Shown: in pieces, positions 22,241 to 34,600 of the stretch
Position numbering within the stretch: position 1 is the stretch's first letter
Layout: each line of letters opens with the position of its first letter
NCBI GenBank assembly: GCA_031270825.1
Contig: JAISXH010000035.1
Coordinates: forward strand, 1-35,417
Length of the DNA stretch: 35,417 nt
Source of the DNA: Bifidobacteriaceae bacterium
GTDB lineage: Bacteria > Actinomycetota > Actinomycetes > Actinomycetales > WQXJ01
Direction: 5' to 3'
Translations under genes and position numbers: made by a program
Notes under the pieces: model-generated
Told to the model about the DNA's origin: nothing
The model's database searches: none
What the model saw: only the letters and a program-made list of their open reading frames with translations

Positions 22241-22608
22241 GCGCGCAGTCTACCGGCGCTGAACCGCGTGGGGCCAAAAGGCGACAGACACCGCCGTTAT
22301 GAAGCCAGCGTGGCCAGAGTCAAGATGACGGTCGTGTCAACCTCAGAACCGCTCCTGGCGGTATGCGGGAGTAGTATTACTGGTCCCAGGCGTGGGCCGT
22401 GATGAGTATTTCTTCCTTAGTGAACTATCGAGATGGTCTAGAGCCCGGTAACTTGGCTGCGAGCGCGCTGGGAGCGTGCCGAGACTTCGCCCGCGAGCAC
22501 CCAGCTGCGGCGTGGTTTTTCGACCGATCCCTCGGATGCGGTCGGGGGCGGCGGTATTCGAGCGCAGATAATGTCCGAATTCCCGGCCACACAGCGAGGT
22601 GACCTCCT
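22241..22608. other. Divergent intergenic region before the giant adhesin
   Basis: Holds the minus-strand promoter of the BI-1 gene and the leader of the adhesin. A 67-codon frame (22399-22602) ends 6 nt before the adhesin start in the same frame; it has no recognised domain and could be a leader peptide or chance. TAGTAT at 22372-22377 is a possible plus-strand -10. CGACCG/CGGTCG arms near 22518-22541 form a hairpin after TTTTT, wrongly placed for a terminator on either strand. Confidence 0.5.
22247..22252 (-). promoter_or_regulatory. -10 element of the BI-1 gene (leaderless)
   Basis: TAGACT on the minus strand, 6 nt before the ATG at 22240; TTGGCC lies 19 nt further up as a possible -35. 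Confidence 0.45.
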
Positions 22609-25600
22609 TTGTCTAAGAGCCTTTCATCCAGGTTTGCCGCACTCGGTTCCAATTCTGAGGCCCCGGCCTCGCGGCGGGAATCTCGAGGCAGAAGGCCCCG
22701 CGCCGCCAGACGCTGGCAGCGCCCAACGGCGATGGCGGCCGCGACGGTGGTGGCCCTGGGCGGCTTCACTTTGGCCCAAAGCTTCACCGACTCCCTCCAG
22801 GCGCAGGCGGTTCCGCCGGCGCCGGAGATCTCGTTCATCGAGTTCGATCCCCACCCGGGCCCCGCTCCGGTTTACCCAAACGCGTTGCCGGCCGATGGCT
22901 CTAGCACCTACCGGGTCATAGTGGTGGGAATGGGATTGGATGATTCCGGCCAGCAAGTGCCTGCGGAAGGACCCATCGAAATCACCCTGACACCGCTTGG
23001 CGAGACTGGGCCGGAGGGCCTGGTGTTCATAAGTCCGGCGTTGGGCAAGGTGCCTGACAATCGACTGGGGGCCGTCCTTCCCGCGCAAACCGGGCAGTAC
23101 GTTTTCGAGGTGGCCTCCTGGGTGGATGGCGTCTACAAGGTGGAGGTCAAAGACCAGGACACCGGCGAAGTGATCGCCGAGAAAGAGCTTCCCTTCGCGC
23201 CCGCGCCCCTTCCCGACGCCAACGAGTCCTGGGCCAAGGTCGTCACCACCGGCACGGTCAAGGCCAACCGCGGCGATCCGGCCCTTGAGAACAGCCCCGA
23301 GGACTGGGGCCGCCACACCATCACGGTCCAACTGTTGACGGCGGAGGGAGAAGAGATCACCGATCCAGAGCCGCCCCTCGACATCGAGCCCGCCTCCACC
23401 GACCCCTTGCAGGGCGACGGCATAGCCTTCTTCTCCGACAAGAAATTCGAGTGCGTGGACGGGCTAGAGGACGGATTCTGCTACGAGGGATTGTGGCAAA
23501 TCGACGTCGCCAGCACCAAGGCCGGCCTGCGCCAATTGCAGGTGTCTTACGCCAAGGGCACCGACCGCGAGTTCTATCTGGTCAACGCCAACAACCCGAC
23601 GTCTACGGTGCTGACAGCGCAGTTCACGGCCGAACTGTCGCTGCAATATTCGACGCTTGTGGTGTCTCCGTCCGATGTCGCGGACGATCCGGATTCCACC
23701 GCCGATCCGGTTGGGGTGCCACAGCCGATCGGCGTGGGCGAGAGCTACACGGCCACCGTCACCTTGTGGGACGCCGGCCGCAACAATCGCGCCGGTGACC
23801 CGTACGATGCGAACACGCGGATAGAACTGTCCCTGGCCGGGGAGGACTGCTCGGCCGTGTTCGCAGACGGATCCCGCAAGCGGGTCACCTACTATGCCCG
23901 CAGCGGGCGTTTGACCGAGAGCGTCATTGCCGAAACGCCTGGCCAGTGCGAACTCTCCGCCGAAGTCCTGGGCGACACCGGCGGCCTGCTGGGGACCCAG
24001 ACCCTGCGTTGGGTGGAGGGCGATGTCGACCCGGCGAGCGCCAAGACTTGGTTCAACGTCTCGCCGGGGGCGGTGCTGGCCAACGGCCAGGATGAGGGGT
24101 TGATCGAGGTCCAGCTTTATGGCTTGGACAATCTTCCCGTCACGGGGGCGGCAGATCTGATCGACGCCTGGCCGCCGCAGGGTTCTGGAGTTCAAGTCGA
24201 GCCGTTCGCGCATGACGCCGGTGGCCGCTACACAGCCGTGTTCAGGGGATCCACAGCGGGGATTTTCCAGATCGGCGTGACGGTGGACGGCCAGGCGCTG
24301 GCGGTCCAGGCGCAAATCGGCAACGATTTGGCCCAGCTAGTGGACCCGGCCGCGCCGCCGGCCGCCGGGGACCTTTCTGGAGCCACGGTGACTCGAGAGG
24401 ATGAGCAACAGGCCAACCGGGGCGCCCCCGGTTCGACGGTGGCCGAGTGGGGCCGTCAGACCATCACCGCGACGCTCAAAGGCGAGGACGGTGCGCCAGT
24501 CACCCTTGGCGCCAACGGCCTGGCGGCCGCAGCCGCGCCGGGAGACCCTCTGAACGGCGTCGGACTGTATTTCGGCAACGGCGGAGCTTTCGCTTGCGCT
24601 GAGGCGCCTGTCGGCGCAGACTGCACGGCCGGCGTGTACACGCTGGATGTCTACAGCTCCAAAGCTGGCGAGCGCCAACTCAAAGTCACCTACCTGGCGG
24701 GCACCGCGGACGCGGTGACGCTGGTCAATGGCGACAACCGGGCCTCCAAGGTGCTGCGTGCCCTTTTCACCACGCCGCCGATCAGCCCGGCGGACTCGAT
24801 GCTGATCGTCACGCCCTCGGATCCGGTCGATGACCCGAATGACCCGGCGACGGTGCCGCTCGGCGTGCCCACGCCGATCGCTTACGACTCGAGTCAGCGC
24901 TACAAGGTCCAGGTTGTGGCTTGGGACGCCGGCCGCAACAACCGGGTGGGCGGAGCGCAGATCGACCTCGGGTTGAGCGAGGTCAGCGAATCCCATGGCG
25001 ACTGCGACGGCCCCGCTGCGGTCGGCTCGCAGTTGACGACCTCGGCCACCGGTCGCGCCGAGACCCAGATCGAGACCTCCGGGCAAGCCCGAACCTGTTT
25101 GCTGCAGGCCTATGCCGAGAATGGCCAAAGCCAGGCGCAGGTGGGAGGTTCGCCGAAGATCTTGCGTTGGGTCGTTGAGCAGGCCAGCCTGGACAATTCG
25201 GAGTGGGACATCCAAGGAGAGCCGGTGGTGGCCGATGGCGCCACATTCGGCACGATCCACGTCGTACTTCAAGGCCAGGGCGGCGAACTTGTGGCGCCGG
25301 CTGTTGGGCAAGCGAATCGGTTAGCGGTGGTGGTCCCCGAGGGCAGCGGCATCGAGGTTAGCCCCTTCTACCAAGACAGCTCCAGCGGATTTTACAGGGC
25401 CCATTTCACCGGCGCCGTCAGCGGCGACTGGCCACTGTCGGTGACCTATGACGGTCAGCCGCTGACGACCAGCCAGTATCGGGTGATTCGCGAGGTTCGG
25501 TTCACCAGTCCGACCGGACCGTCTCCGAGTGCGGCCGGGTCTGCGGTCTGGGTGGAAGAGGAGGACTCCGTCCCGTCGATAGCGCGGCCGCAGCCGGCCG

Positions 25601-28600
25601 AAGCGGCCGATCCTTACATCGACCGCGGGCACGTTGTCGGAGCGTCGCTGCGCGCGGCGCCGGGCGGGGACTTGTTGCGGACTCTGGGAGGCGGCCTGAC
25701 CTGGGCGCCGGCGGCGGATGACCAGTATGACGGCGAGGGGCTCTTCGCCCTTCGGGGGGACAGTTTCTACGAGAACACCGACTGCGACGCGCGCACCGGG
25801 TCCACCGAGTGGTACTGCAGCGCCATCGAAATCTATTCGACTTTCCCTGGTGAGCGCCGCATCGTGGTCCAATACCAGGATTACGCCACCGGATTCGAGT
25901 TGACGAATCTCGACAACCCCACATCGAATGTCTTGACCCTGGTCTACGGGCCGCCGGACGCCTACCTCCCGGACTCGACCTTGACGGTCAGCCCTTCGGA
26001 GCCGGAGGACCACCCGCTCGACCCGGGCGATGATCCCGACGGCAGGCCGGTTCCGATCCCGGCGGGCGACATGTATGAGGTGGTCTTGACCGCCTGGGAC
26101 CAGGGCCGGACAAACCGGGCCCAGTTCGACAATTCGCGCTTCGAATTGCGCGTCGACGGAGACAACTGCGATGCCCGGATGAAGGGGGCCCGCGATCCGG
26201 CGGTGCCTTCGGGCTGGGGTTGGGGGAAGAAGGTGCTGGTGCCCAGCGAATTGGAAGTCAACGAAGACGGCCAGTTGATCACCCGCGTCTACAGCGAGCA
26301 AGAAGGTGACTGCCAGCTGCATATCACCGAGTCCGAGGGCTATCCGATAGCCGGGGAGCCCAAGACTCTGCGCTGGACCGGCCCCAGTTGGGACCTCGCC
26401 CACGTGAACACTTGGTTCGAGGTCTCCCAGGAGCCGGTTGTGGCCGATGGCGTCGCCACCGGCACGGTGACAGTCCAGTTACGTGACGCGGACAACCAGC
26501 CGGTGCTCGATGCCGCCGAGTTCATTAGTCTCTGGACGCCGCCATCGACCGGGGTTGGCTTTGGCGACTTCAGGCATGTGGGCGGCGGCGTCTACCGGGC
26601 GCTGTTCACCGGCACCGTGGCCGGCTACGCCGACGTTTCCGCGGACATGGAAGACGGTTCCCTGAATGTCCGCTCGCAGGGTCTGGGCACGGCCAACCTG
26701 GTCGCGGCCCCGGCGGCCTATGGCCCCGACCCGGCCAAGTCGGCCGCCTGGGCCGAATTGGGGGCCCGACCGGCGGCCAACAGCGAACAGCTCCGGATCA
26801 CAGTCGAGTTGAAGGACGCCAGCGGCGAGCCGGTCACCGACCCCAACCCGCCGCTCTCGATCGCCGCGGCCACCACCGACCCGCTGTTGGGCGTGGGGCT
26901 GGAGTTCCCCAACGGCGGCCAATTCGCCTGTGTCAACACGCCCGATCAGCAAGGTCATTGCCCCGAAGGCCTCTTCTACGTGGAGGTTTTCAGCGTCAAG
27001 GCCGGTGTCCGCGAACTCGAGGTCACTTATGGCGCGGGCACCGCGGCGGAGTTCAAACTGTCCAACCGCTACGAACCGGGCAGCACGGTGTTCGCCGAGT
27101 TTTATGCCGCGTACAGCGACAGCGACACCACCGTGGTGATTTCGCCCTCGGACCCGGTGGACAATCCGGACCTGCCCCAGGACCCCCAGGGCGTGCCGGA
27201 GCCCTTGGCCGTGGGCCAGGCCTACGACATCACCATCACGCTGTGGGACGCCGGCCGTGTCAACCGGGTCGCCTGGGGAGAGCCTTACCAGATCTACTTG
27301 GAGTGCGCGCAGGGCGCGGCCCACTTCCCGAGCGGCGACAGCGAGCTTGAAACGGTCAGCGGCGAGGACGGCCGGATCACCACCCGGGTGGTCAGCTACG
27401 CGCCAGACCAGTGCGAACTCGATTACGGGGCGTTGACAGACACAAGGGTGCTCAGCTGGGGCGACGCGGAAGTCGACCCGGACAGCCCCAAGACCTGGTT
27501 CAACGTCTCGCCGGGGGCGGTCCTGGCGGACGGGGTGGACACGGGGAGCATCGAGGTCCAGCTTTACGGCGTGAACGACCTTCCGGCCACCGAGCTGGCC
27601 GGGGAGATCCAGGCCACGCCGCCGCCGGCCTCCGGATTGGACATCGGCGCCTTCGCCCACGAGGGCGCCGGCCGGTATGTCGCCACGTTCACCGGGGACA
27701 CGCCCGGCAGCTTTGAGATCGCCGTGACGGCGAAGGGCCTGGCCCTCGCGATCCAGCAGGGAATCGGGAATGCTTTCGCGCGTCTGTCCGCCACCGGCGG
27801 ACCGCCCATCGGGGGCGAGTTGTCCTACGCCCAGGTCACGCAGACCGCCGAGCAGCCGGCCAACCGCGGCCGGCCGAATTCGACTGTGGCCGAATGGGGT
27901 CGGCAAACGATCACCGCGACCCTCAAAGACGCGGACGGCGACCCGGTCACGAACGCGGCCGCGGGGCTGGTGGCGGCGGCCGCTCCCGGCGACGCGGTGG
28001 GCGGCATCGGGCTCTACTTCGGCAACAACGGCGCCTTCGCCTGCGCGCAAGCGCCGGTCGCGGGCGGCTGCGCGGCGGGCGTGTACACGCTGGACGTGTA
28101 CAGCTCGAAGGCGGGTGAGCGGCAGTTGAAGGTCACCTACCTGCCGGGCACGCCCAACGCGGTCACGCTGGTGGTCGGCCAGCGCGGGACGTCGAGTGTG
28201 CTGCGCACGGTGTTCACCACGCCGCCTTACAGCCGCACTTCCTCCACGCTGGTGGTGTCGCCGTCGACGCCTGAGGACAACCCGGACGACCCGTATGACG
28301 AGCCCGATGGCGTGCCCGTCACCCTGCCGTTCGGCACCGCCCAGCGTTACCAGGTCACGGTCACCGCCTGGGACGAGGGCCGGAACAATCGCGTGGCGGG
28401 CGAGGACATCGAGCTTGAAATCGCCTGCGACGGCGCCGAGGCGTTGTTCGTCGGCGGCGGGGACAACACGGTCTTGACGACTTCGGCCGTGGGCCGCGTC
28501 GAAGTCGAGGTCTACCAGTGGGACCGGGAGCAGTCCGGGCCTTGCTATTTGACCGCCTTCGCCACAGGGTCCCCCGACTCGGGGTACCTGGGCGGCACGC

Positions 28601-31600
28601 CGAAGCTGCTCCAGTGGGCGGCCCCCGCGGTGGACGTTGACGCAGAAGACACCCTGTTCCGGGTCGACGCGGAGCCGGTCACCGCCAACGGGGTGCAACT
28701 GGGCCAGATTTCCGTCACCTTGATGGGAACGGATGGCGACGCGGCGCGCTGGCAGCAGGAGCTGCTGGAAGTCGTCGCTCCGGACGAGGCCGGCCTCGAC
28801 ATCCGAGACTTCGTCGCCGAATGGAACGGCTATGATTACGTGGCCTATTTCACGGGCACTGTGCCAGGCGACTTCGAGTTGTCCGTGACCTACGATGGCC
28901 AGCCCTTGAGCGCCGGGGTGGAGTATCTGACCGGGACGGTGTTGGATGTGGCGCACCTGGTGGCCCCCACGGGGCCAGGGGTGGCGCCCAGCGACCTGAC
29001 GGCGATTGTCAGCGACCGCAACGAAACCGTCCGGGCCATGCAGCCGCCCGGGCCCGGGGAAGACTTGGGCGCCTGGGCGGACGGGGAGCACTGGGTTGAG
29101 GTGGATGTCGCGGGCGGCTCCGGTGCCTGGAACAACAACGGCGGTCTGCGCTGGGAGGCGGCCGATGAAGACCCATATGACGGCGCGGGCCTCTACGACC
29201 TCTCCGAGGGTGTGTTCAGACAGCACCTGTTCATGATTTGCTGGCCCGATGCCTGTTCGGGCATCGGCATCTATTCGTCGCTGCCCGGCCCCCGCTATAT
29301 CACGGTCTACTACGAGGACTCGCAGACCCCCGAATTCGCTTTGGCGAACGCGGACGAGCCCACCTCGACCACCTTGCGGCTCGACTTCGCCGCGCCCGCG
29401 GCCAGCCTGGCCGATTCCACGCTGACGGTCAGCCCCTCAGACCCGGCCGATTTCCCGTTGCACCCGTTGGACGCGCCCGATGGCGTCGCGTCGCCGATCC
29501 CCGCCGGCCAGGTTTACGACGTGGCCCTGACGCCGTGGGACAAGGGCCGGACCCTGCGCGCATCGTTTGACGCCGGGGGCGGCGGACTGTCCTTGGTGGA
29601 AGAGCCGGCCTGCCAGGCGGTCATCAAGACAGCTGGAGACAGCGACGACCCGGCCACCTGGACCGCCACCTCCGCCCAGCTCGACGGGCTGGCGGAGAAC
29701 GCGGAGGGGCAGCTGGTGGCGCAGGTGTACAGCCCCGGGGCCTCGGTCTGCGCTCTGACCGCCACATTCGCGGGCTGGGACAACTGGTGGGGCCCCGAGC
29801 TTGACCTGCCGGGCGCCCCGAAGACGCTGCGCTGGCTCAGCGCGACCGCGGACACCACCCACCCGAACACGTGGTTCGCGGTCTCGCCCGACCAGGTGGC
29901 CAAGGGCGGCGCGAACAGCGGCACCGTCACCATCCAGCTACGCGACGCGGCGGGCCAACCGGCCATAGAGCCGGCCGGCCTGCTGGGCGCCCAGGGCCAA
30001 GACCCGGGCAGCGGGCTCTCGATCAGCCCCTTCACCCACCTTGGCGGCGGTCTCTACACGGCATCGTTCACCGGCGCCGTGGTGGGCAGCCATACTGTCA
30101 CGGCGACCGTCAACAGCCAGCCGCTGAGCGTCCGCTCGCCGGGCGAAGACATCGCCAACATAGTGCCCTCGGGGACCCCTGGCGGTCCGGACCCGGACCA
30201 GTCTTGGGGCCAGATCACCGATGGGTCGCAGCTAGCCAACCGGGAGGCCCCGGACGCCTCCGAGCATCCCGAATCGTGGGGCCGGCACACCCTCACGGTG
30301 CACCTGGAGGACTCCGAAGGCTCTCCCGTCACCACCTTGGACCAGCCGCTGATTGTGCGCGCGTCCGAATCCGACCAGCTCCAAGGGGCCGGGTTGTGGC
30401 TCCAGAACGGCGGCGTGTTCGAGTGCGCCGAGGAGCTTGACCAAGACGACAAATGCGCCCAGGGCGTCTACCAGGTCGAGATCTACAGCGGCCTCGCCGG
30501 CCTGCGCTGGGTGGAGGCGGTCTACGCGGCCGAAACGTCCGGCCAGTTCAAAGTGGTCTCAGACAACGGCTACGGCGACACCGATTTCGCGGCGCTGTTC
30601 GTCGCGCAGCAAGACAACGATTGGTCCACCGTGGTGGTCATGCCGTCCGAACCTCAAGACGACCCCAACGATCCAGACAACAATGTCAACGGCGTGCCCG
30701 TCCCGATCGCAGTCGGCGACCCGTACACGCTGACCGTCACCGCCTGGGACGCCGGCCGGGTCAACCGCGCCCCGGAGGCGGAGACCACCCTGTATCTGGA
30801 AGGACAGGACTGCACGGCCACCTTCCCCGACGGTTCCCAAAGCCGGGTGGTCCGGACCAACACCGACGGACGGGCTGTGGTCCAGGTTGTGAGCGAGGAG
30901 CTGGGTGAATGCGAGCTGGCCAGCGAGTACCACTGGCCGGGCGCGGCGCCGCAGATCCTGACCTGGGGCGACCCAGAATTGGACGCGGCCAGCCAAAAGA
31001 CTTGGCTGGCCGTCTCGGCGATCCCGGTCCGGGCTGACGGCACGGACCAGGGCCACATCGAGATCCAACTATTCGGCGTCAACGGGCGCCCCCTGGTCTT
31101 GCAGGCCGCCAACATCCTCATCGACTCCCCGCCGAACAGCGGTATCCAGGTGAGCACCTTCGCCCACCAGGGCAGCGGCCGCTACACCGCCACCTTCACC
31201 GGCCAAGTGGTCGGCGATTGGACGCTGGCCGCCACCGTCGACGGCACGCCTTTGTCCATCCAGCCGGGTATCGGCAACGCCACCGCCCACCTGGTCGACC
31301 CGGTCCAGCCGCCACCGGCGAGCAACCAGTCCCGGGCCCAGATCAGCGCGCGGCCGGATCAGCTAGCCAACTACGGCCGACCCGGCTCCACCGTGAACGA
31401 ATGGGGCCGGCAAACAATCACCGTCACCCTGAAAGACGCCGCTGGCGATCCGATCACGGACGGCGCCGGAAGCCTGACGCCCGCCGCGGCGCCGGGAGAC
31501 CCGCTGACCGGCGTTGGACTGCATTTCGGCAACGGCGGCGCCTTTGTCTGCGCGGCGGCGCCAGTCAACGGCGAATGCTTGGCGGGCGTGTACCGGATCG

Positions 31601-34600
31601 ACCTGTACTCGTCAAAGGCGGTCGAACGGCAAGTCACCGTCACCTACCTGGCCGGCACGGCCGACCAACTGGTGCTCGTCAACGGCGACCAGCCGGCCTC
31701 GCGAGTGCTGCGCGCGGTGTTCACCACGCCGCCGTTCAGTCGGCTTTACTCCACAGTGACAGTTTCGCCGTCCAACCCGGCGGACGACCCGGATTCGCCT
31801 TACGACGAGCCCGATGGCGTGCCGCTTGCGCTTTCGGCCGGCGAACATTACCAAGTCACCGTCACCACCTGGGACGAAGGACGCAACAACCGGGTCGGCG
31901 GGATCAACGTCGAACTCAAACTTGAAAGCATCCACTCGAATTCCACTTGCGAGGCCCGTTTCGATGGCGGCTCCTCCTCTCCCCAATACATGGCGACCAC
32001 CTCCGCGAACGGCCGGATCACCATTGACGTGTACCTGCAGTCCTGGGCGCTGGCCACATCATGCGTGTTGATCGCCGAATCGGATGACAGCTCGAACAAC
32101 TGGGCCGATCCTGGACCGTTGGACGGATCGGGCAAGCTCCTGGTCTGGACCAGCTCAACCGTCGACGTCAATTCCCCGGAGACCTCGTTCGAAGTCGACG
32201 GGGAGCCGGTGGTCGCGAACGGCGTGGATCTGGGCTGGATCCGAGTGACCCTGGACGCCGATGGCCAAGCAAACGGCTGGCAACCGGCCACGGGCGAAGC
32301 GGGCCGGCTAGCGGTGATCGTTCCGCCTGGCAGCCAGATCAATGTGCGCGCTTTCGCTGAAGTCCAGGCCGGCATGTACCGGGCCTATTACACCGGCGCG
32401 GTGGTGGGCGACCATCAGCTGGCCGTGACCTGGTCGGGGCAGGCGCTCCAGTCGGGAGGCGATCCACCTTGGGACACGGCGCACTTGACGGCGCCCCACC
32501 AGGGGCCGGCCACGTCAGCAGGGTCCCATGCGTCGGTCTTCGAGGAGACCCCGCCGGCAACGCTGCCGCTAGACGAAGGCGAGCCGCAATGGGCCACCGG
32601 ATACTCCTGGGGGCACATCATCACGGTGCACCTGGTGGACGCCTCGGGCGCCCCGGTGACCGATGCCGCTGGCGCCCTTAGCTGGGCGCCCGCCAACCTC
32701 GACTCGCGCGGCGGCGAAGGACTGTTCCGCCTGCCCGGGGAGGGGACCGGCGAATTCTCCTGCGCCGTGGCGACCAATGTCGAAGGGCACTGCGAGGCGG
32801 GCGAATACCTGTCTTCCTATGTCTATTCGGCTTTCTCCGGCGAGCGGCTGGTCAACGTGTTCTACGACGACGGAACGCAACGATTCGGCATCGTCGACCG
32901 GGACGACGCGACGAATACCGACCTGTCGCTGGTTTATGGGCCGCCGAGGGCATCCTCGGAATCGACCGTGGTGGTCTCCCCCTCCGTCCCACAGGACGAC
33001 CCAGACGATCCGACGAGCGAGCCGAACGGCCAGCCGGTGGCGCTGGCGCAGGGCGAGCTCTACACCGTTGTCGTCACCCTATGGGGTGAGGACCGGACGG
33101 AGCGGGCCGGCGGCGCCGACACCAGACTGGAATTGGTGGGCGAGGACTGCCAGGCGCACTTCGAGGACCTGACGGTGCCCGAGGAACAGCGCGGATCCAC
33201 TCACCTGATACCACTGGACGACTTCGTGAACGGCCGCGGGTCGATCGATGTCCACAGCGTCGAACGTGGGATCTGCCTGCTCACAGTGACTATTGGTTCG
33301 CAGACGCCGGCCGGTTCGGGGAAGGTGTTGCGTTGGACCGGGTCCGGCGCGGACTTGGGCCAAGCCGAGACCTGGTTCACGGTGTCGGCTGAGAACGTGG
33401 CCGCCGACGGCGTGGACACGGGCGTTATAACGGTGTCGCTGCGGGACTCCGAGGGCGATCCGGTCTTCGACGCGGCTTCATACTTGAGCGCGTCGGGGCC
33501 GGCCGGTTCCGGGATCAGCGCAGGCGCCTTCGAATCTGTCGGCGGGGGCGTCTACACCGCCTCGTTCGTGGGCACGGTGGCGGGCTCGCACCTGATCACG
33601 GTGCTGGCGGACGGCCAGCCGGTGACGGTCCTGGCCAACGGGAACGCCCACGCCAATGTCGGCGGGGCGCCTCCGGCGCGTCAGGTCGACCCGTCCCAAT
33701 CCGAGTTCACCACTGATAACCCCGGCACGGTGGTGGCCATCGGCGGCGCGCACTGGTTCGAAGTCAACCTTCGTGACCAATACGGCGATGCGTGGACCGA
33801 TCCGGAGGCGATCGCCTTCAGCTACCGCCTGCAAGGCTCCACTTCGTGGACCCCCGACACCAAGACGGAGACGTCGCCGATCCGTTGGTCGCTGCAGCCA
33901 ACCGTGGCGGGCTCCTACGAGGTGAAGGCAGAGGTGCAAAGCCAGCAGATCGGCCAGGTGCTGACGGTCGACTTCGGGGCGGCGCCGCCGGAGCTTGACC
34001 CTGACGCCTCTGTGCTGGAGGCGGTGTCAGAAGGCGAAATCCGGTACGTCGGCACTGGCAGCTGGTTCAACCAGCACCAATTCAGGGCGACGTTGGTGGA
34101 CCAGTATGGGGATCCGGTCCTGTTTAAGAGGGTCGTCTTCTCTTGGCGGCTCTCGGGAGACACCACCTGGACCGTTGGGTCGGAAAACACCGCAGGCCTC
34201 GGCGGCTTGGCGTCATGGATGTCTTTCACGGTCGAGGCGCCGGGAGTTTACGAGGTCCGGGCGACAGTCGAAGGCGTGCAAATCGGCGAAATCAAGGCAG
34301 TGGAGTTCGCTTGGGCGGAATTGGATTACGACGCCATCCGGACGTCGTTCACGAAGTCCTCAGGCGTCCAGGAACCGCCGGACGGCGAGCACACCGCCTC
34401 GGTTGTGGTGCGCGATCTGGCCGGCCATGCGCGCGCTGGGGTGGACGTCTCCTTCGAGCTGGTTCCAGCTGGTTTGGCCTACCTGGCCACCCAGGGCGGC
34501 GGCGCGGCACTGGCGAACCCGGAGGATATCGAGTCCTCGGCCACTGGTTGGGCCAGTGTGGCGGTGCGCGCCACCGGTGCGACGACCGCCCATCTGATCG

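Noticed and set aside
22399-22608. Riboswitch in the adhesin leader
   Set aside because: I looked for c-di-GMP and c-di-AMP riboswitch core motifs and found none.
26479-29226. 915-codon minus-strand open frame, and many others of 100-360 codons opposite the adhesin
   Set aside because: They mirror the GC-rich third positions of the plus-strand frame, show Arg/Gly/Val/His-rich composition without domains, and repeat whenever the adhesin modules repeat.
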